A DNA stretch of 64,000 nucleotides, from NCBI RefSeq assembly GCF_017565305.1, contig NZ_JAGEKP010000024.1, positions 272,407 to 336,406 of the forward strand, given 5' to 3'. The DNA comes from Leifsonia sp. TF02-11 (GTDB lineage: Bacteria > Actinomycetota > Actinomycetes > Actinomycetales > Microbacteriaceae). The position numbers and the translations under genes were made by a program. A model generated the notes under the pieces. That model saw only the letters and a program-made list of their open reading frames with translations, ran no database searches and was not told where the DNA came from. Numbering within the stretch: the stretch's first letter is position 1; the number at the start of each line of letters is the position of its first letter. Shown here piece after piece: positions 1 to 10,378 of the stretch.

Positions 1-3000
1 ACCGCGTTAGCGAGCGTCTTGTCCCCGGTGTCCGGGTCGTTCACCCGGACGGAGTAGACGACCGTGACCGTCTGGCCGACGGCGAGGGGACCGGACCACG
101 TCAGGTTGGGTGCGGCGAACACGGCGCCGTTGCTGGCGTCGCCGTTGTAGGTGGCGTCGTCGAGCACGGAGGACAGGTCGTCGGTGAACGAGGCCGGTTT
201 CGCCGCGGTGTATGCGACGTCTCCGGTGTTCTTCACGGTGACCGTGTACGTCACGATATCGCCGGCGGCGGCCGTGGTGGAGCTGGCGGTCTTCGCCACC
301 GAGTACGAGCCGGACGGGATGTCGACCGAGCAGGCCGGGTCGGTGGAACCGGCCGCACAGCCGCCGTCCGGCGGCGTGACCACCGCGTTGTGCAGCTTCC
401 GGTCGCCGGTCGCCGGGTCGTTCACCGTCACGCTGTAGGTGAAGGTCTGCGAGGCTCCCACCGAGAGCGGACCGGACCAGGACAGCGTCGGGGCCGCGTA
501 GGCGACTCCTCCGGTGGCGTCGCCGTTGTAGGTGGCGTCGTCGAGCACCTGGGTCAGATCGTCCGTCCAGGATGCCGGGTTCGCGGCCGTGTAGGCGGCC
601 GTGCCGGTGTTGGTGACGGTGATCGTGTAGGTGATCACGCCTCCGGGGATGACGGTGTTGGTGTCGGCGGACTTGGCGACGCTGAAGGACTGCACCGGCG
701 TCGTCGTCGTGCACGCGCCGGGCGCGCAGCTCCCGTCGGGGCCGGAGGGCACCACGGCGTTGCTCAGGGTGTGATCACCGGTGTCCGGGTCGTTCACCCT
801 GACCGAGTAGCTGACGGTGACGCTGCCGCCGACGGGGATGGCAAGCGCCCAGGCCAGGGTCGGCGCCGTGTAGGTGGCCCCGTCGGTGGCGTCGCCGTTG
901 TAGGTGGCATCGTCGAGCACAGCCGTGAGGTTGTCGGCGAAGCGCGCGGGCGAGGCGGCCGTGTACGCCGTCCGACCGGTGTTGGTGGCGGTGATCGTGT
1001 AGGTGATCACATCGCCCGGACGGACGGTCGTCGAGCTGGCGGCCTTGGTGAGGCTGAACGCCTTCAGCGGGTTCGACGTCGTGCACGTGGCCGACGGGTC
1101 GCACCCGCCGCCGGTCCCCGGAGCCGGCGTCACGGCGTTGGTCAATGTCCCGTCACCGGATCCTGCCGCACCGACGGTCACCGAGTAGGTGACGGTCGTC
1201 GTCTGGCCGACTCCGAGCGGGCCGGACCAGGTCAGGTTCGGTGCCGTGTAGGTGGCCCCGTTGTTCGCGTCGCCGTTGTAGCTCGCGTCGTCGAGCACCC
1301 TCGAGAGGTCGTCGGTGAAGGACGCCGGGCTCGCTGCGGTGTAGGCGGCCGAACCGGTGTTGGTCACCGTCACCGTGTAGGTGACTGTGTCGCCAGGGGA
1401 GACGGATCCCGTCGGGCTGGCGGTCTTCGAGACCGTGAACGACGCGATGTCGTTCGTGGTCGTGCAGCCGCCGGTCGTGGCACAGCTCCCGCCATCGCCG
1501 GGGACGACCGCGTTGGTCAGGACTTTGTCGCCCGTGCTCGGGTTCTTCACGGTCACCGAGTAGGTGACGGTGATCGTAGCGCCGACGGCCAGGGCTCCGG
1601 ACCAGGACAGGACGTTGCCGGTGACGGTGGCCCCGCCGGTGGCGTCACCGTTGTAGCGTGCGTCGTCCAGGATCTTGGACAGGTCGTCGGTGAACGACGC
1701 CGGGTTCGCTGCGGTGAAGGCACCGGTGCCCGTGTTCGTCACGGTGACCGTGTAGGTGACCGTGTCGCCCGGGTGCACGTTCCCGGCCGGGCTCGACGAC
1801 TTGGCGACCGTGAATGTCCGAACCGGTGTGGTCGTGGTGCACGCACCCGCCGGGTCGCAGGCGCCGCCGCCCGTCGTGGCGCGCACGGTGTTCTTCACCG
1901 ACTTGTCGCCCGTGTCGGGGCGGTCGACAGTGACCGAGTACGTGACGGTGATCGTCTGACCGACCGCAAGTGCACCCGACCAGCTCAGGTTCGTGCCGGT
2001 CACCGTCGCGCCGTGGCTGGCGTCGCCGTTGTAGGAGGCGTCGTCCAGCACACCCGAGAGGTCGTCGGTGAACGCTGCCGGCTCGGCCGCGGTGTATGCG
2101 ACGTCGCCGGTGTTGGTGACCCTCACGGTGTAGGTGATCGTGTCGCCGGGCAGCACCGTGGTGGCGCTGGCCGTCTTGGCGACCGTGTACGAGCCGGAGG
2201 GAATGTCGACGAAACAAGCGGGGTCCGTGGAGCCGGCCGGGCAGGTGCCGCCGTTGCCGGTGACCACCGCGTTGTGCAGTTTCCGGTCACCCGTGTCCGG
2301 CGAGTTCACCGTGACCGAGTAGGTGAACGTCGCTGTGGCGCCGATCGCCAGCGGACCCGACCAGGACAGCGTCGGCGCGGCGTAGGTCGCCCCGCCAGTG
2401 ACGTCGTTGTTGTAGGTCGCATCATCGAGCACCGCGGTCAGATCGTCCGACCAGGATGCCGGGTCGGCGGCGGTGAAGTCCGCCTGCCCGGTGTTGGTGA
2501 CCGTGACCGTGTAGGTGATGGCGTTGCCGGGGATGACCTGGTTGGTGTCCACCGTCTTGGTGACACTGAAGGACTGGACCGGGGTCGTCGTCGCACAGTC
2601 GCCCGGGACGGCACAACTGCCGCCCGTCCCCGGGACCACCGCGTTGCGCAGAACGTGGTCCCCGTTGTCGGGAGTGCGGACCGTGACCGAATAGGTGATC
2701 GTCTTCGTGGCCCCGACCGCGAGCGGTCCCGACCACGACAGGGTGTTCCCGGTGACCGTGGCCCCGTCGCTCGCATCGCCGTTGTAGACAGCGTCATCGA
2801 GCACGCCGGCGAGGTTGTCGGTGAACGATGCCGGCTGTGCCGCGGTGTAGGCGACGCCGCCGGTGTTCGCGACGGTCACTGTGTAGGTGATGGTCCCGCC
2901 CGGGCGCACCGATGTGGCCGACGCCGACTTCGACACGGTGTACGACGGCTTGGGACAGAGAGCGGTCGAGCGCACCTCCGCGTTGAAGCCTTCGGCGGGG

Positions 3001-4592
3001 TAGAGGCTCTTGACCTGCACGATGATGGTGTTCAGCCCGCTCTGCCAGCTGCCGGCGAGCGACGTGGTCGCGGCGGCGCCGGCCACGAAGCCGGCACCGA
3101 CATACGGCGTGTTCGGGCTCTGCGGCAGGTTCGCACCGGTCTGGGCGACGCTGTTCACCCAGACGCCGGCGACGCTGTTGTCTGCCAACCACGACATGTC
3201 GAGCTGGAACGAGGAGGGATCCACCGCGGGATCGAGGTTGAACTGATACCGGTAGTACCAGTCGCCGTACCCTGTCGACTGGTTCATGCCGTTGGCCGGC
3301 GGGACGTAGTTCGCGGAGATCCACTGCGACTTCCCGGACTGGCTCGACGCCCACAGAGTGTTGACCGCACCCGCATACGCCGGAGCGAAGGTGGTGCCGC
3401 CCGGAGGGAGGGCGGCAGGCGACGGGCCGGCGGGAGCGGTCGTGCTGGTCCCATGGTTCAACCCGTCGATCCCGCCGGCGACCGTCCACCGCTGGTCCAC
3501 AGCGCCGTTCGCGAGCTGTGCACCGGTCGTCGCGTCGTATCCGGTGTTGAACACGGCGGGGTCCGTCGTGCACGTGACCGTGGGGAGCGGCGCGACTGCG
3601 TACTGGATGACGACCTCGCCGCTCCCGCCGAGCGCCTGCTGGGTGCCCACACCGACGCCGGCGATGTACTGGAGCGCCGATGCGGAAGGTGCAGCGCTCG
3701 TGCCGGCGCTCATGTGCTCCGCGCCCGCCTGGTTCACCGCGCCGGTCACCGAGGGCGCGATGAAGTTGCTGCCGCCGTTCGCGCCGCCGACCACGCCGCT
3801 GGAGAGGCGGGTCGTGCCGCCTCCTCCGGCGTACCCGCCGCCGCCGCCGGTGTTGGCCTCACAGCTCGTGGCGGGGTTGAAGAGACCGTTCACGCCCTGC
3901 ATGGTCGGTTGGCCGCCGGAGAAGGAGTTCCCTCCCGCGCCGCCGCCGGACTGGTAGATGGTGGTCGGCGAAGGAGTACAGCCGTTCGCGCCCTCGCCGC
4001 CGCCTCCACCGCCGGCGACCAGCAGCGCTCTGGCCTGGGATGTGGCCGTGATCGGCGCAGTGCCGGTGAAGAGGCCCGACAGACCCCCGCCACCGCCGCC
4101 GTCGAGGTATATGTTCTGGCCGTTCCGCAGCGGCGCGCACGCACCGCCGAAGCCGTAGGTGGCCAGGCACGGATTCGGGACCGTGGTCGTCAACGCGGCA
4201 TCGTACCCGCCGCCGTTGCCGACCATGACCGAGAACTGCGTACCGGCTGTGACGGCGAGCGAGCCCTGCACGTAGCCGCCGGACCCGCCCGGCCAGCCCG
4301 AGCCGCCTGAGCCGGCGCCCCATGCCTTGACGTTGAGGCTCGTCACGCGGTTGGGAACCGTGAACTGCTGATCGGCGCCGGTGTACGTGAAGACCACGCA
4401 ATCCGTGTAGCCCGCGTCGGGTGTGCAGCCTGCGGCCGCCGCTGCGGTGCTCGCCGGGAGTGCGGCATGGGAGGTCCCCACGGCAGCGGAGGCCGCCGGG
4501 AGTGCGACAAGTGAGGACGCCACCGCTAGCGCGATGCTCACCCCTGCCGCGACAACGCCCCGCCTCGTACCGAACCTGCCCCGCAGCCTCAA
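1..4592 (-). CDS. Giant secreted DUF11-repeat surface protein (C-terminus beyond window)
   Basis: The minus-strand frame stays open from 4592 to the left edge, about 1530 codons, so stop and C-terminus lie outside. I chose the TTG at 4592 because GGGAGG sits 9 nt upstream and a signal peptide follows directly (basic start, hydrophobic core, cleavage near residue 36 after ASA). Roughly residues 85-280 are glycine-rich with runs of five to six Gly. A beta-rich stretch without a recognised family follows to about 545. From there to the edge come eight tandem units of about 124 residues sharing TYTVTVTNTG, DDATYNGDA and LSWSGPL signatures, which is the DUF11 pattern of bacterial surface proteins. 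The role is probably a stalk or adhesin on the cell surface. The gene is divergent from a LuxR regulator. Whether a sortase signal ends the protein cannot be seen. The signal peptide and repeats are observed; the function is inferred. Confidence 0.88.
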   Translation of the reverse strand, partial: MRLRGRFGTRRGVVAAGVSIALAVASSLVALPAASAAVGTSHAALPASTAAAAAGCTPDAGYTDCVVFTYTGADQQFTVPNRVTSLNVKAWGAGSGGSGWPGGSGGYVQGSLAVTAGTQFSVMVGNGGGYDAALTTTVPNPCLATYGFGGACAPLRNGQNIYLDGGGGGGLSGLFTGTAPITATSQARALLVAGGGGGGEGANGCTPSPTTIYQSGGGAGGNSFSGGQPTMQGVNGLFNPATSCEANTGGGGGYAGGGGTTRLSSGVVGGANGGSNFIAPSVTGAVNQAGAEHMSAGTSAAPSASALQYIAGVGVGTQQALGGSGEVVIQYAVAPLPTVTCTTDPAVFNTGYDATTGAQLANGAVDQRWTVAGGIDGLNHGTSTTAPAGPSPAALPPGGTTFAPAYAGAVNTLWASSQSGKSQWISANYVPPANGMNQSTGYGDWYYRYQFNLDPAVDPSSFQLDMSWLADNSVAGVWVNSVAQTGANLPQSPNTPYVGAGFVAGAAATTSLAGSWQSGLNTIIVQVKSLYPAEGFNAEVRSTALCPKPSYTVSKSASATSVRPGGTITYTVTVANTGGVAYTAAQPASFTDNLAGVLDDAVYNGDASDGATVTGNTLSWSGPLAVGATKTITYSVTVRTPDNGDHVLRNAVVPGTGGSCAVPGDCATTTPVQSFSVTKTVDTNQVIPGNAITYTVTVTNTGQADFTAADPASWSDDLTAVLDDATYNNDVTGGATYAAPTLSWSGPLAIGATATFTYSVTVNSPDTGDRKLHNAVVTGNGGTCPAGSTDPACFVDIPSGSYTVAKTASATTVLPGDTITYTVRVTNTGDVAYTAAEPAAFTDDLSGVLDDASYNGDASHGATVTGTNLSWSGALAVGQTITVTYSVTVDRPDTGDKSVKNTVRATTGGGACDPAGACTTTTPVRTFTVAKSSSPAGNVHPGDTVTYTVTVTNTGTGAFTAANPASFTDDLSKILDDARYNGDATGGATVTGNVLSWSGALAVGATITVTYSVTVKNPSTGDKVLTNAVVPGDGGSCATTGGCTTTNDIASFTVSKTASPTGSVSPGDTVTYTVTVTNTGSAAYTAASPASFTDDLSRVLDDASYNGDANNGATYTAPNLTWSGPLGVGQTTTVTYSVTVGAAGSGDGTLTNAVTPAPGTGGGCDPSATCTTSNPLKAFSLTKAASSTTVRPGDVITYTITATNTGRTAYTAASPARFADNLTAVLDDATYNGDATDGATYTAPTLAWALAIPVGGSVTVSYSVRVNDPDTGDHTLSNAVVPSGPDGSCAPGACTTTTPVQSFSVAKSADTNTVIPGGVITYTITVTNTGTAAYTAANPASWTDDLTQVLDDATYNGDATGGVAYAAPTLSWSGPLSVGASQTFTYSVTVNDPATGDRKLHNAVVTPPDGGCAAGSTDPACSVDIPSGSYSVAKTASSTTAAAGDIVTYTVTVKNTGDVAYTAAKPASFTDDLSSVLDDATYNGDASNGAVFAAPNLTWSGPLAVGQTVTVVYSVRVNDPDTGDKTLANA

Positions 4593-4856
4593 CTCGGTCA
4601 ACCTCCCTCTGCGACACGATCAGGGCGGTTTTCGCGTGGCCGCAGAGGCCTTCCGCCTCGACCGGACCAGCCTGCCCCGCGCTGCAGTCAATCGAGCGAG
4701 CGACCCCCGGGCAACGACCGCACGTCGATTTCACCCCTCCGGATCACCCCCGGCCCTCCGTCGCGACACCGCGCCCGCAGCGACGCCCGTCAGAACCCGC
4801 TGGGCCGTTGATCGGCGGCGTCCGCGGTCCCGTGGTTCACCGAGCTCCTCATCGCC

Positions 4857-4869
4857 TGCAATAGTTGCA
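4857..4869. promoter_or_regulatory. Candidate palindromic operator in divergent intergenic region
   Basis: TGCAA-tag-TTGCA is a perfect inverted repeat lying between the divergent DUF11 surface gene (start 4592) and the LuxR regulator (start 4901). The remaining 4593-4856 shows no gene. A short palindrome this size can occur by chance, so the operator role is only inferred from its position. Confidence 0.25.
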
Positions 4870-4900
4870 AGTGATTCAGCTGCACACGCGACGCCGACGG

Positions 4901-7447
4901 ATGACGATGCCCACACCAGACCACACGAATCTCCCTCTGCTGCCGCCCGTCTTCCTCCACCGCCGCCGGGTGAGCGACCTCCTCGACGGGTCGGACGGCC
5001 GCCCTGTCGTCGTCCGGGCGCCCGGCGGCTCGGGCAAGACCCTCGCCGTGGTCGACTGGCTCCGCAGTCGACGAGAGCGGGAGACCACGGTCTGGGTCGC
5101 CCTCGACGAACGCGCCGCCGAGTACGCCGGATTCTGGCAGCTGATGGCGGCGGCGCTCGTGCGCGCCGGGGCCGCGGACGAACGCCTGATCGACTTCGTC
5201 CGCGGCTTCATCCCCGCAGACGTGGCGAGAGAGATCGTCGGCGATGTTCTGGCCGGTGCGGACGGACCCGCGAGGGTCGTGGTGGACGACGCCCACCTGT
5301 CGCCGTGGCGCGCGTCCGCGGATCTCGTCTGGATGCTGCGCCGCGGCGTCCGCAGTCAGCTCGTCCTCACGACGCGTCGACGGAGCGTTCTCGAATCCCC
5401 GAGCGCCGCGGCTCGGTTCGATCCGCTGGTACTCACCGAAGCAGAGCTCGCCTTCGACACCGCCGAGACCGTCGCGGTCGTCGAGGAGGTGGTCAGAAGC
5501 GGGCGCCCTCAGCCCCGGTTCAGTGCGGTGGAGTTGCACGAGGCGACGTCCGGGCACCCGCTCTCGACACGGGTCGCGCTCGCGGCCCTGCACTCCGAAG
5601 CGCAGGTGGACGCGGGGCTGATCGCGCAGCACACCGCGAACGACTTGCTGCCGGCCCACGGGGTGGAGCGCGATGTCGCGTTGCGGATCGCCCTCGCGCC
5701 CGCGGTCGACGACGAGCTGGCGACGACCCTGACCGGCCTGCCCGAAGCTCCCGCCATCGTCCGGTCGTTCGAGCACGAGGGCCTCGGCGAGTTCGCCGCC
5801 GACGGTCTCTTCAGCTTCCACGCCGTCATCGGCGAGGCGTTCGGCCGGCTCGCGCGCGTCGAGATCCCACCCGCCGAGTCGGCTCGGCTGCTGCGGATCG
5901 CGGCGCTCGGGCTGTCGAGACGCGAGGGCTGGGCCATGACCGCTCTCCGGCTCGCTTCCGAGGCCCACGCTCCCGACCTGATCTGGCGCTTCTTCGTCGA
6001 CCACTTCTCCGAACTCATCAACCACCTCCGCCCGCTGACCAAGCACTTCCTGGAACAGGTGCCGAAGGAGACGATGATCGCGGGCGGCGGTGCCGCCGCG
6101 GCGCTCGCGATCGTGTTGGGCGAGGACGAACCCCGCCCCTCGCTCGAGACACTCACCCTGGCCAACGGCGCCCTCGAGACGCTGCTGGCGCGCGACGAGC
6201 CCGCGGACATCGTCGACGCCTACCTGCACCGGCTCGCCATCTACGCCGCCTACCGCAGCGTCCGCCGCTACGAGGAGACCGTGGACGTCAGCGACCGGCT
6301 GCTCGAGATGATGCTCCAGATGACCCCGGCCGAGCGCGGGCGCATCCCGGTGGCGATCAACCTGGGGATGATGCAGGCCGGCATCTCGAACATCCTGGCC
6401 GGCCGATTCGACCGCGCGGTCGAGGTGCTCACCCTCCTCGCGGAAGATCATCCCGTGCGCGTCCTCCACGTCCAGGCCTTGCGCGCCTACGCGCACGCCG
6501 TCACCGGCAGGATGTCCGAGAGCCGCGCCTTCGTCGCGGACCTCCCCGTCGACCGGATGTCGCAGTGGCGCGCGAGCACCCTTTCGACGGGGTGGTACAT
6601 CGCGCGCGCCGTGGGGGCGACGGAGGATCGCGATCCGCGGGCCGCCCTCGACATCCTCGGCGAGGTCGGCAGGCGGCGCGGCGTCATCGAGCACTGGCCG
6701 TACCTCCTCTGGGCGGAAGGCCTCGCCTGGTTGGTGTCCGACGACCCGCTGACCGGACGCGAGCGCCTCCACCGCGCACTCGTCGAGAACCGGGACCGTC
6801 CCGTGACGCCCGAGTCCCGGTCGGTCATGTTCGCCGCGGCGGCCGACCTGGAGCTGGCCACGGGACACCACGAGGGTGCCCGCGCGTACCTGAAGGACGA
6901 CGCTGACGCCGCGTTCCCGGCAACCCTGCTCTCCCTGTCCCGACTCGCCCTCGCCGAAGACGACCCCACCCGAGCGGGCATCTACGCTCGCCGAGCCCTC
7001 GCTGCTCCCCGGCTCTGGACGCGACATCGCGCCGAAGCGTACGTCCTGGGCGCGGCGGCGGCCGAGCGGAGCGGACAGCGCGGCGCGGCGCGAGTCCTCG
7101 CCCACCGAGCCCTTGCCCTCGCCGAACTCGAGGGGCTGACCGTTCCCCTGGCGATGGTCGCCAGAGGGGATCTCGTGCGCATCCTCGGCGAGGACGCCGA
7201 TCGGCTCCCGCAGGGCTTGGCGAACCCGTTCGGAACGGCGGACGACATCGCACTCACGACGAGGGAGAAGTCCGTGCTCGCCGGGCTCGTCGCCGGCACC
7301 CGGATCCGCGACATCGCCACTCAATCCCACGTCTCGCACAACACGGTCAAGACCCAGGTGCGAGGCCTCTACCGCAAGCTCGGCGTCTCGTCGCGCGACG
7401 AGGCGGCGGCGATGGCCCGACAGTTCCGGCTGTTGGACAACGGCTGA
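4901..7447 (+). CDS. Large LuxR-family (MalT-like) transcriptional regulator
   Basis: An 848-residue ATP-binding transcription factor. A Walker A motif APGGSGKT lies at residues 40-47 and a Walker B-like RVVVDDAH near 128. A long alpha-helical region resembling tetratricopeptide arrays fills the middle. The last 65 residues form a LuxR/GerE helix-turn-helix (LTTREKSVLAGL ... SHNTVKTQVRGLYRKLGVSS). This architecture belongs to the MalT-type STAND activators, in which a ligand releases an ATP-bound multimer. I prefer ATG 4901 (ATG 4907 is also possible). The longer frame from TTG 4865 begins inside a palindrome. It is divergent from the DUF11 surface gene and convergent (28 bp) with a LAATG-anchored gene, so control of envelope proteins is a reasonable inference. 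Confidence 0.87.
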   Translation: MTMPTPDHTNLPLLPPVFLHRRRVSDLLDGSDGRPVVVRAPGGSGKTLAVVDWLRSRRERETTVWVALDERAAEYAGFWQLMAAALVRAGAADERLIDFVRGFIPADVAREIVGDVLAGADGPARVVVDDAHLSPWRASADLVWMLRRGVRSQLVLTTRRRSVLESPSAAARFDPLVLTEAELAFDTAETVAVVEEVVRSGRPQPRFSAVELHEATSGHPLSTRVALAALHSEAQVDAGLIAQHTANDLLPAHGVERDVALRIALAPAVDDELATTLTGLPEAPAIVRSFEHEGLGEFAADGLFSFHAVIGEAFGRLARVEIPPAESARLLRIAALGLSRREGWAMTALRLASEAHAPDLIWRFFVDHFSELINHLRPLTKHFLEQVPKETMIAGGGAAAALAIVLGEDEPRPSLETLTLANGALETLLARDEPADIVDAYLHRLAIYAAYRSVRRYEETVDVSDRLLEMMLQMTPAERGRIPVAINLGMMQAGISNILAGRFDRAVEVLTLLAEDHPVRVLHVQALRAYAHAVTGRMSESRAFVADLPVDRMSQWRASTLSTGWYIARAVGATEDRDPRAALDILGEVGRRRGVIEHWPYLLWAEGLAWLVSDDPLTGRERLHRALVENRDRPVTPESRSVMFAAAADLELATGHHEGARAYLKDDADAAFPATLLSLSRLALAEDDPTRAGIYARRALAAPRLWTRHRAEAYVLGAAAAERSGQRGAARVLAHRALALAELEGLTVPLAMVARGDLVRILGEDADRLPQGLANPFGTADDIALTTREKSVLAGLVAGTRIRDIATQSHVSHNTVKTQVRGLYRKLGVSSRDEAAAMARQFRLLDNG

Positions 7448-7475
7448 GGAGCTCCGAGGCCGACGCCTGCAGCGG

Positions 7476-8759
7476 TCACCGGGTCAGGGCGCGCCGCCTG
7501 CCCCGGAGACCCACGATCAGGCCGACGCCGAGCGCCACAGCTCCGGCGGCCGCCAGGGCGGCGGGCGTGGCGTCGCTGCCGGTCGCAGCGAGTTCGGGCC
7601 CGCCTGCCGGTGTCGTGACAGTCGCCGGGCCGGCGGACGTGCCAGTGCCCGGGTCGGTGCCAGGAGCGACGCCGCCCGCGGCGACGCGGAGGCGGACGCT
7701 GGCCGTGTCGCAGATCTGCGGACGGTCGCCGAGGCAGATCCGGTACGACACCGTGTAGGTGCCGGGCGCGGCCCCGGCCGGCACGGTGATCGTGCCGTCG
7801 GGGTTGATCGTCGCTCCGGTGAGTCCGCCGTCCGCGGTCAGGGTCGGGACGACCTCCGCGGCCGTCACCGCCGCGCCGCCGCGCAGGTCGTTGCCGAAGA
7901 CGCTCGCGGTGGTGCCGCCGCTGGTGCCGACGATCGGGGTGGCGGTGACGTCGTCGTCGGTCGCGGCGAGGATCGGCGACGGCGCCGTCGCGCAGGATGC
8001 GCCGTCGCTGGCCACCCACGGAAAACCGGTGTCCACGAGGGAGGCGCTGGCGGTGTCGAGGCCCACGACCTCCAGCAGGTCGGGGACCGGCTGGCCGATC
8101 GGCCGAACCGTCGAGACATAGAGGTGGCCGTCGAAGCTGACCGCGGCCGGGCTGCCGATCGGGTTGCCCGCCACGGGGATCACGCGCACGGTCCCGGTGG
8201 CGGTGTCGACGGCCGCGACCGACCGGACCCCCATCACGTACATCGTGTCGCCGATGAATGCGAAATCACCGCTGCCGACGCTCTGCGACAGCGGGACGGT
8301 CGATACAGCGAGCGTCGTCAGGTCGACGCGCGTGAGAGCGGCGCCGCTCCCGGCCCACGCGACCCCGTGGGAGTCGATGCCGAGCGTCGAACTCGGGACG
8401 GCGATGCCGAGATCCGTCGCCGCTCCATCACTGCCGATCCGGTACAGCTCACCCGTTCCGTTGGTGTTCGCGTACAGGTAGCCGTCGACCGGGTTGTAGG
8501 CCAGGCTGTTCAGCGGGATCCCGGCCGGCGATGTCGCGATGGTCGTCGTCGCGCCCGACGGAGCTGTCCTCGTGATCGTGTCGCGACCCAAGGAGGTACC
8601 GTAGAGATCGCTCGTACACGGCAGCGCTGCGGCTTCCGCCGCCGAAGCGGTGACGAGCGCTCCCGTCAGGGCGAGACCGGCGGTCACCGCAGCGGCGATC
8701 GCTGCGCGAAAGCCCCTTCCGCTGTACCGTGTGCTCCCGAGCGTGCGGACAGCCGCCAT
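7476..8759 (-). CDS. Secreted protein with LAATG cell-wall sorting signal
   Basis: 427 residues. The ATG at 8759 follows GGAGG by 8 nt. The N-terminus is a signal peptide ending near ASAAEAAA (about residue 45). Residues 50-250 carry repeating short segments (YNPVDGYLYANTN, DGHLYVST) like a beta-propeller of the kind found in surface proteins. A beta-sandwich stretch containing YRICLGDRPQICDTASVRL follows. The C-terminus has LAATG at about 390, a hydrophobic span and the basic tail GRRRALTR. LAxTG is the motif class used by class E sortases of high-GC Gram-positives. The protein is therefore expected to be covalently attached to peptidoglycan. No sortase gene is present in the window. The substrate or partner is unknown. 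Confidence 0.82.
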   Translation of the reverse strand: MAAVRTLGSTRYSGRGFRAAIAAAVTAGLALTGALVTASAAEAAALPCTSDLYGTSLGRDTITRTAPSGATTTIATSPAGIPLNSLAYNPVDGYLYANTNGTGELYRIGSDGAATDLGIAVPSSTLGIDSHGVAWAGSGAALTRVDLTTLAVSTVPLSQSVGSGDFAFIGDTMYVMGVRSVAAVDTATGTVRVIPVAGNPIGSPAAVSFDGHLYVSTVRPIGQPVPDLLEVVGLDTASASLVDTGFPWVASDGASCATAPSPILAATDDDVTATPIVGTSGGTTASVFGNDLRGGAAVTAAEVVPTLTADGGLTGATINPDGTITVPAGAAPGTYTVSYRICLGDRPQICDTASVRLRVAAGGVAPGTDPGTGTSAGPATVTTPAGGPELAATGSDATPAALAAAGAVALGVGLIVGLRGRRRALTR

Positions 8760-8865
8760 GAATTCGCCTCCATCGTCGTGGTGAGTCGGCGCACCGACGC
8801 GCGTTGACGATACGGGAGAACCGTCGACGAAAGGGTCGAGGCGAGCGCGGGTTCACCCCCGCATT

Positions 8866-10378
8866 TCACCCTGACCGACGCGATGAGACCACGGCCGTCG
8901 CCGCTCCGCGACGAAGCGACGCGGCGACGAGCACCGAGAGAACGGCGAGCACAGCGGCGCACGCGTAGCTGTTCACGCGGAGGGCACCGGCGAAGGCGGC
9001 GAACACCACGTCGGCCAGGCGGCCCGCCGTGCGCGCGTGCTCGGCCAGCGCGACCGTGACGGTCGGGGGAAGCCGATGCGCGAGTCCGGTGCGTGCGACG
9101 GCGTCGCGGTAGCTGACCGCCGCGACGATGCCCAGGACGGCGACACCGACCGCGATTCCGAGTTCGTTGGCCGTCTGCGCCGTCGCGGCGGTGATACCGC
9201 TCAGCCGAGGGGGAACCGAGCCCACCACCGTGTTCATGAGCACCGCGTAGATGGCCCCCATCCCTGCCACGGCGATGCTGTAGCCGGCGACGAGGACGAG
9301 CGCGCCGTTCCGGTCCGGGGCCTGAGCCATGACGGTCAGCCCGACGCTCATCACTGCGATCCCACCCGGTATCAGCGCGCGTGCTCCGATCCTCGCCGCG
9401 AGGAGCGCGCCGACCGGACTGACGACGACGATGATCGCGGTCTGCGGGAGCAGCCACATCGCCGCGACCTCCGGAGTGAGACCTTGAACCGTCTGCAGGT
9501 AGGTGGTCAGGAGCGGCTGCACTCCGCCCATGATCAGGGCGGTGACGAACAACGCGACCAGCAGTGGTGCGACTTCGGGCCGGCCGAGAACTCTCAGGTC
9601 GAGGAGCGGCTCGTCCCTGGTGAGCTGACGAATCACGAATCCGGCCAGCAGGCCGGTGCCGATGACCAGCACCAGGAGCGCCCAGAGCGTCGGGTTCGTG
9701 GTGAGTTCCGCCTTCACGCCGTACATGACGGCCAGAATCCCGAGCACCAGCGACGCGATGCTGGGCAGATCCATCGGCCGCCGCGCGCGAACCGCGTCAT
9801 CGGGAATGAACCTCGGGCCGAGGAGGATGACCAGCGCAGCGACGGGGACGACGATGAGGAAGACGGAACCCCACGAGAAGCTCTGAAAGAAGCAGCCCTC
9901 CGATCAGCGGCCCGACGGCGACTCCGACAGCGAAGAAGGCCGTCCACATGCCCATTGCGACACTGCGCTGGCGCTCGTCGGCGAAGACGTCGCGGATCAC
10001 GGCGATGCAACAGGGGATGATCGCCGACGCTGCGATGCCGATCGTCCCGCGCGCGACGATCAGCATCGTCGCCGATATGGAGAAGGCGGCGGCGACGGAT
10101 GCGCCGGCGAAGAGCCCGCACGCGACCAGAAGGAGGCGTTTGCGTCCGACGCGATCGGCGAGGCGGCCGGCCGGGATCATGAACGCCGCCACCATGAAGC
10201 CGTAGATGTCGTTGATCCAGATGGATTCTGCCGCCGTGGGCTTCAGCGCCGTGTTCAGCGACGGGATCGCGAGGAGCAGCACACTGGAATCGATGGCGAC
10301 CAGCAGTCCGGGCGCGACGAGGAGGAGGTAGGACGATCGCTGGGCGCCGGTCCAGCGGATCGGCCTGATCGCGCTCAT
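8866..10378 (-). pseudogene. DHA2-type MFS multidrug exporter broken by a 1-base frameshift
   Basis: The N-terminal part reads from ATG 10378 (VAIDSSVLLLAIPSLNTALK, then GRLADRVGRKRLLL, the MFS motif A). It leaves frame after GPLIGGLLL. The C-terminal part continues in another frame as QSFSWGSVFLIVVPVAALV and runs to the stop at 8866. An extra base in the AAA at 9886-9888 (plus strand) explains the break: dropping one A restores GGLLLQSFSWGSVF. The repaired product is about 503 residues, the usual size for 14-TM drug:H+ antiporters. The start overlaps the upstream hydrolase stop (ATGA), so both are one operon under the TetR at 11262. It is either a true pseudogene or a sequencing error. The family call is firm; the substrate is unknown. 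Confidence 0.85.

Noticed and set aside
1..2950. Regular direct repeats considered as a CRISPR or satellite array
   Set aside because: The period is about 372 bp and in frame with DUF11 coding repeats. There are no short identical repeats separated by unique spacers.
390..4310. A 1306-codon plus-strand open frame
   Set aside because: It is the antisense of the DUF11 surface gene. It is rich in Arg/Val/Gly with no domain, while the minus strand shows a signal peptide, repeats and a ribosome site.
4423..7339. Long frames (827 codons plus, 849 codons minus) across the first LuxR gene
   Set aside because: Out-of-frame shadows of the LuxR regulator, produced by high third-position GC. They carry no motifs.
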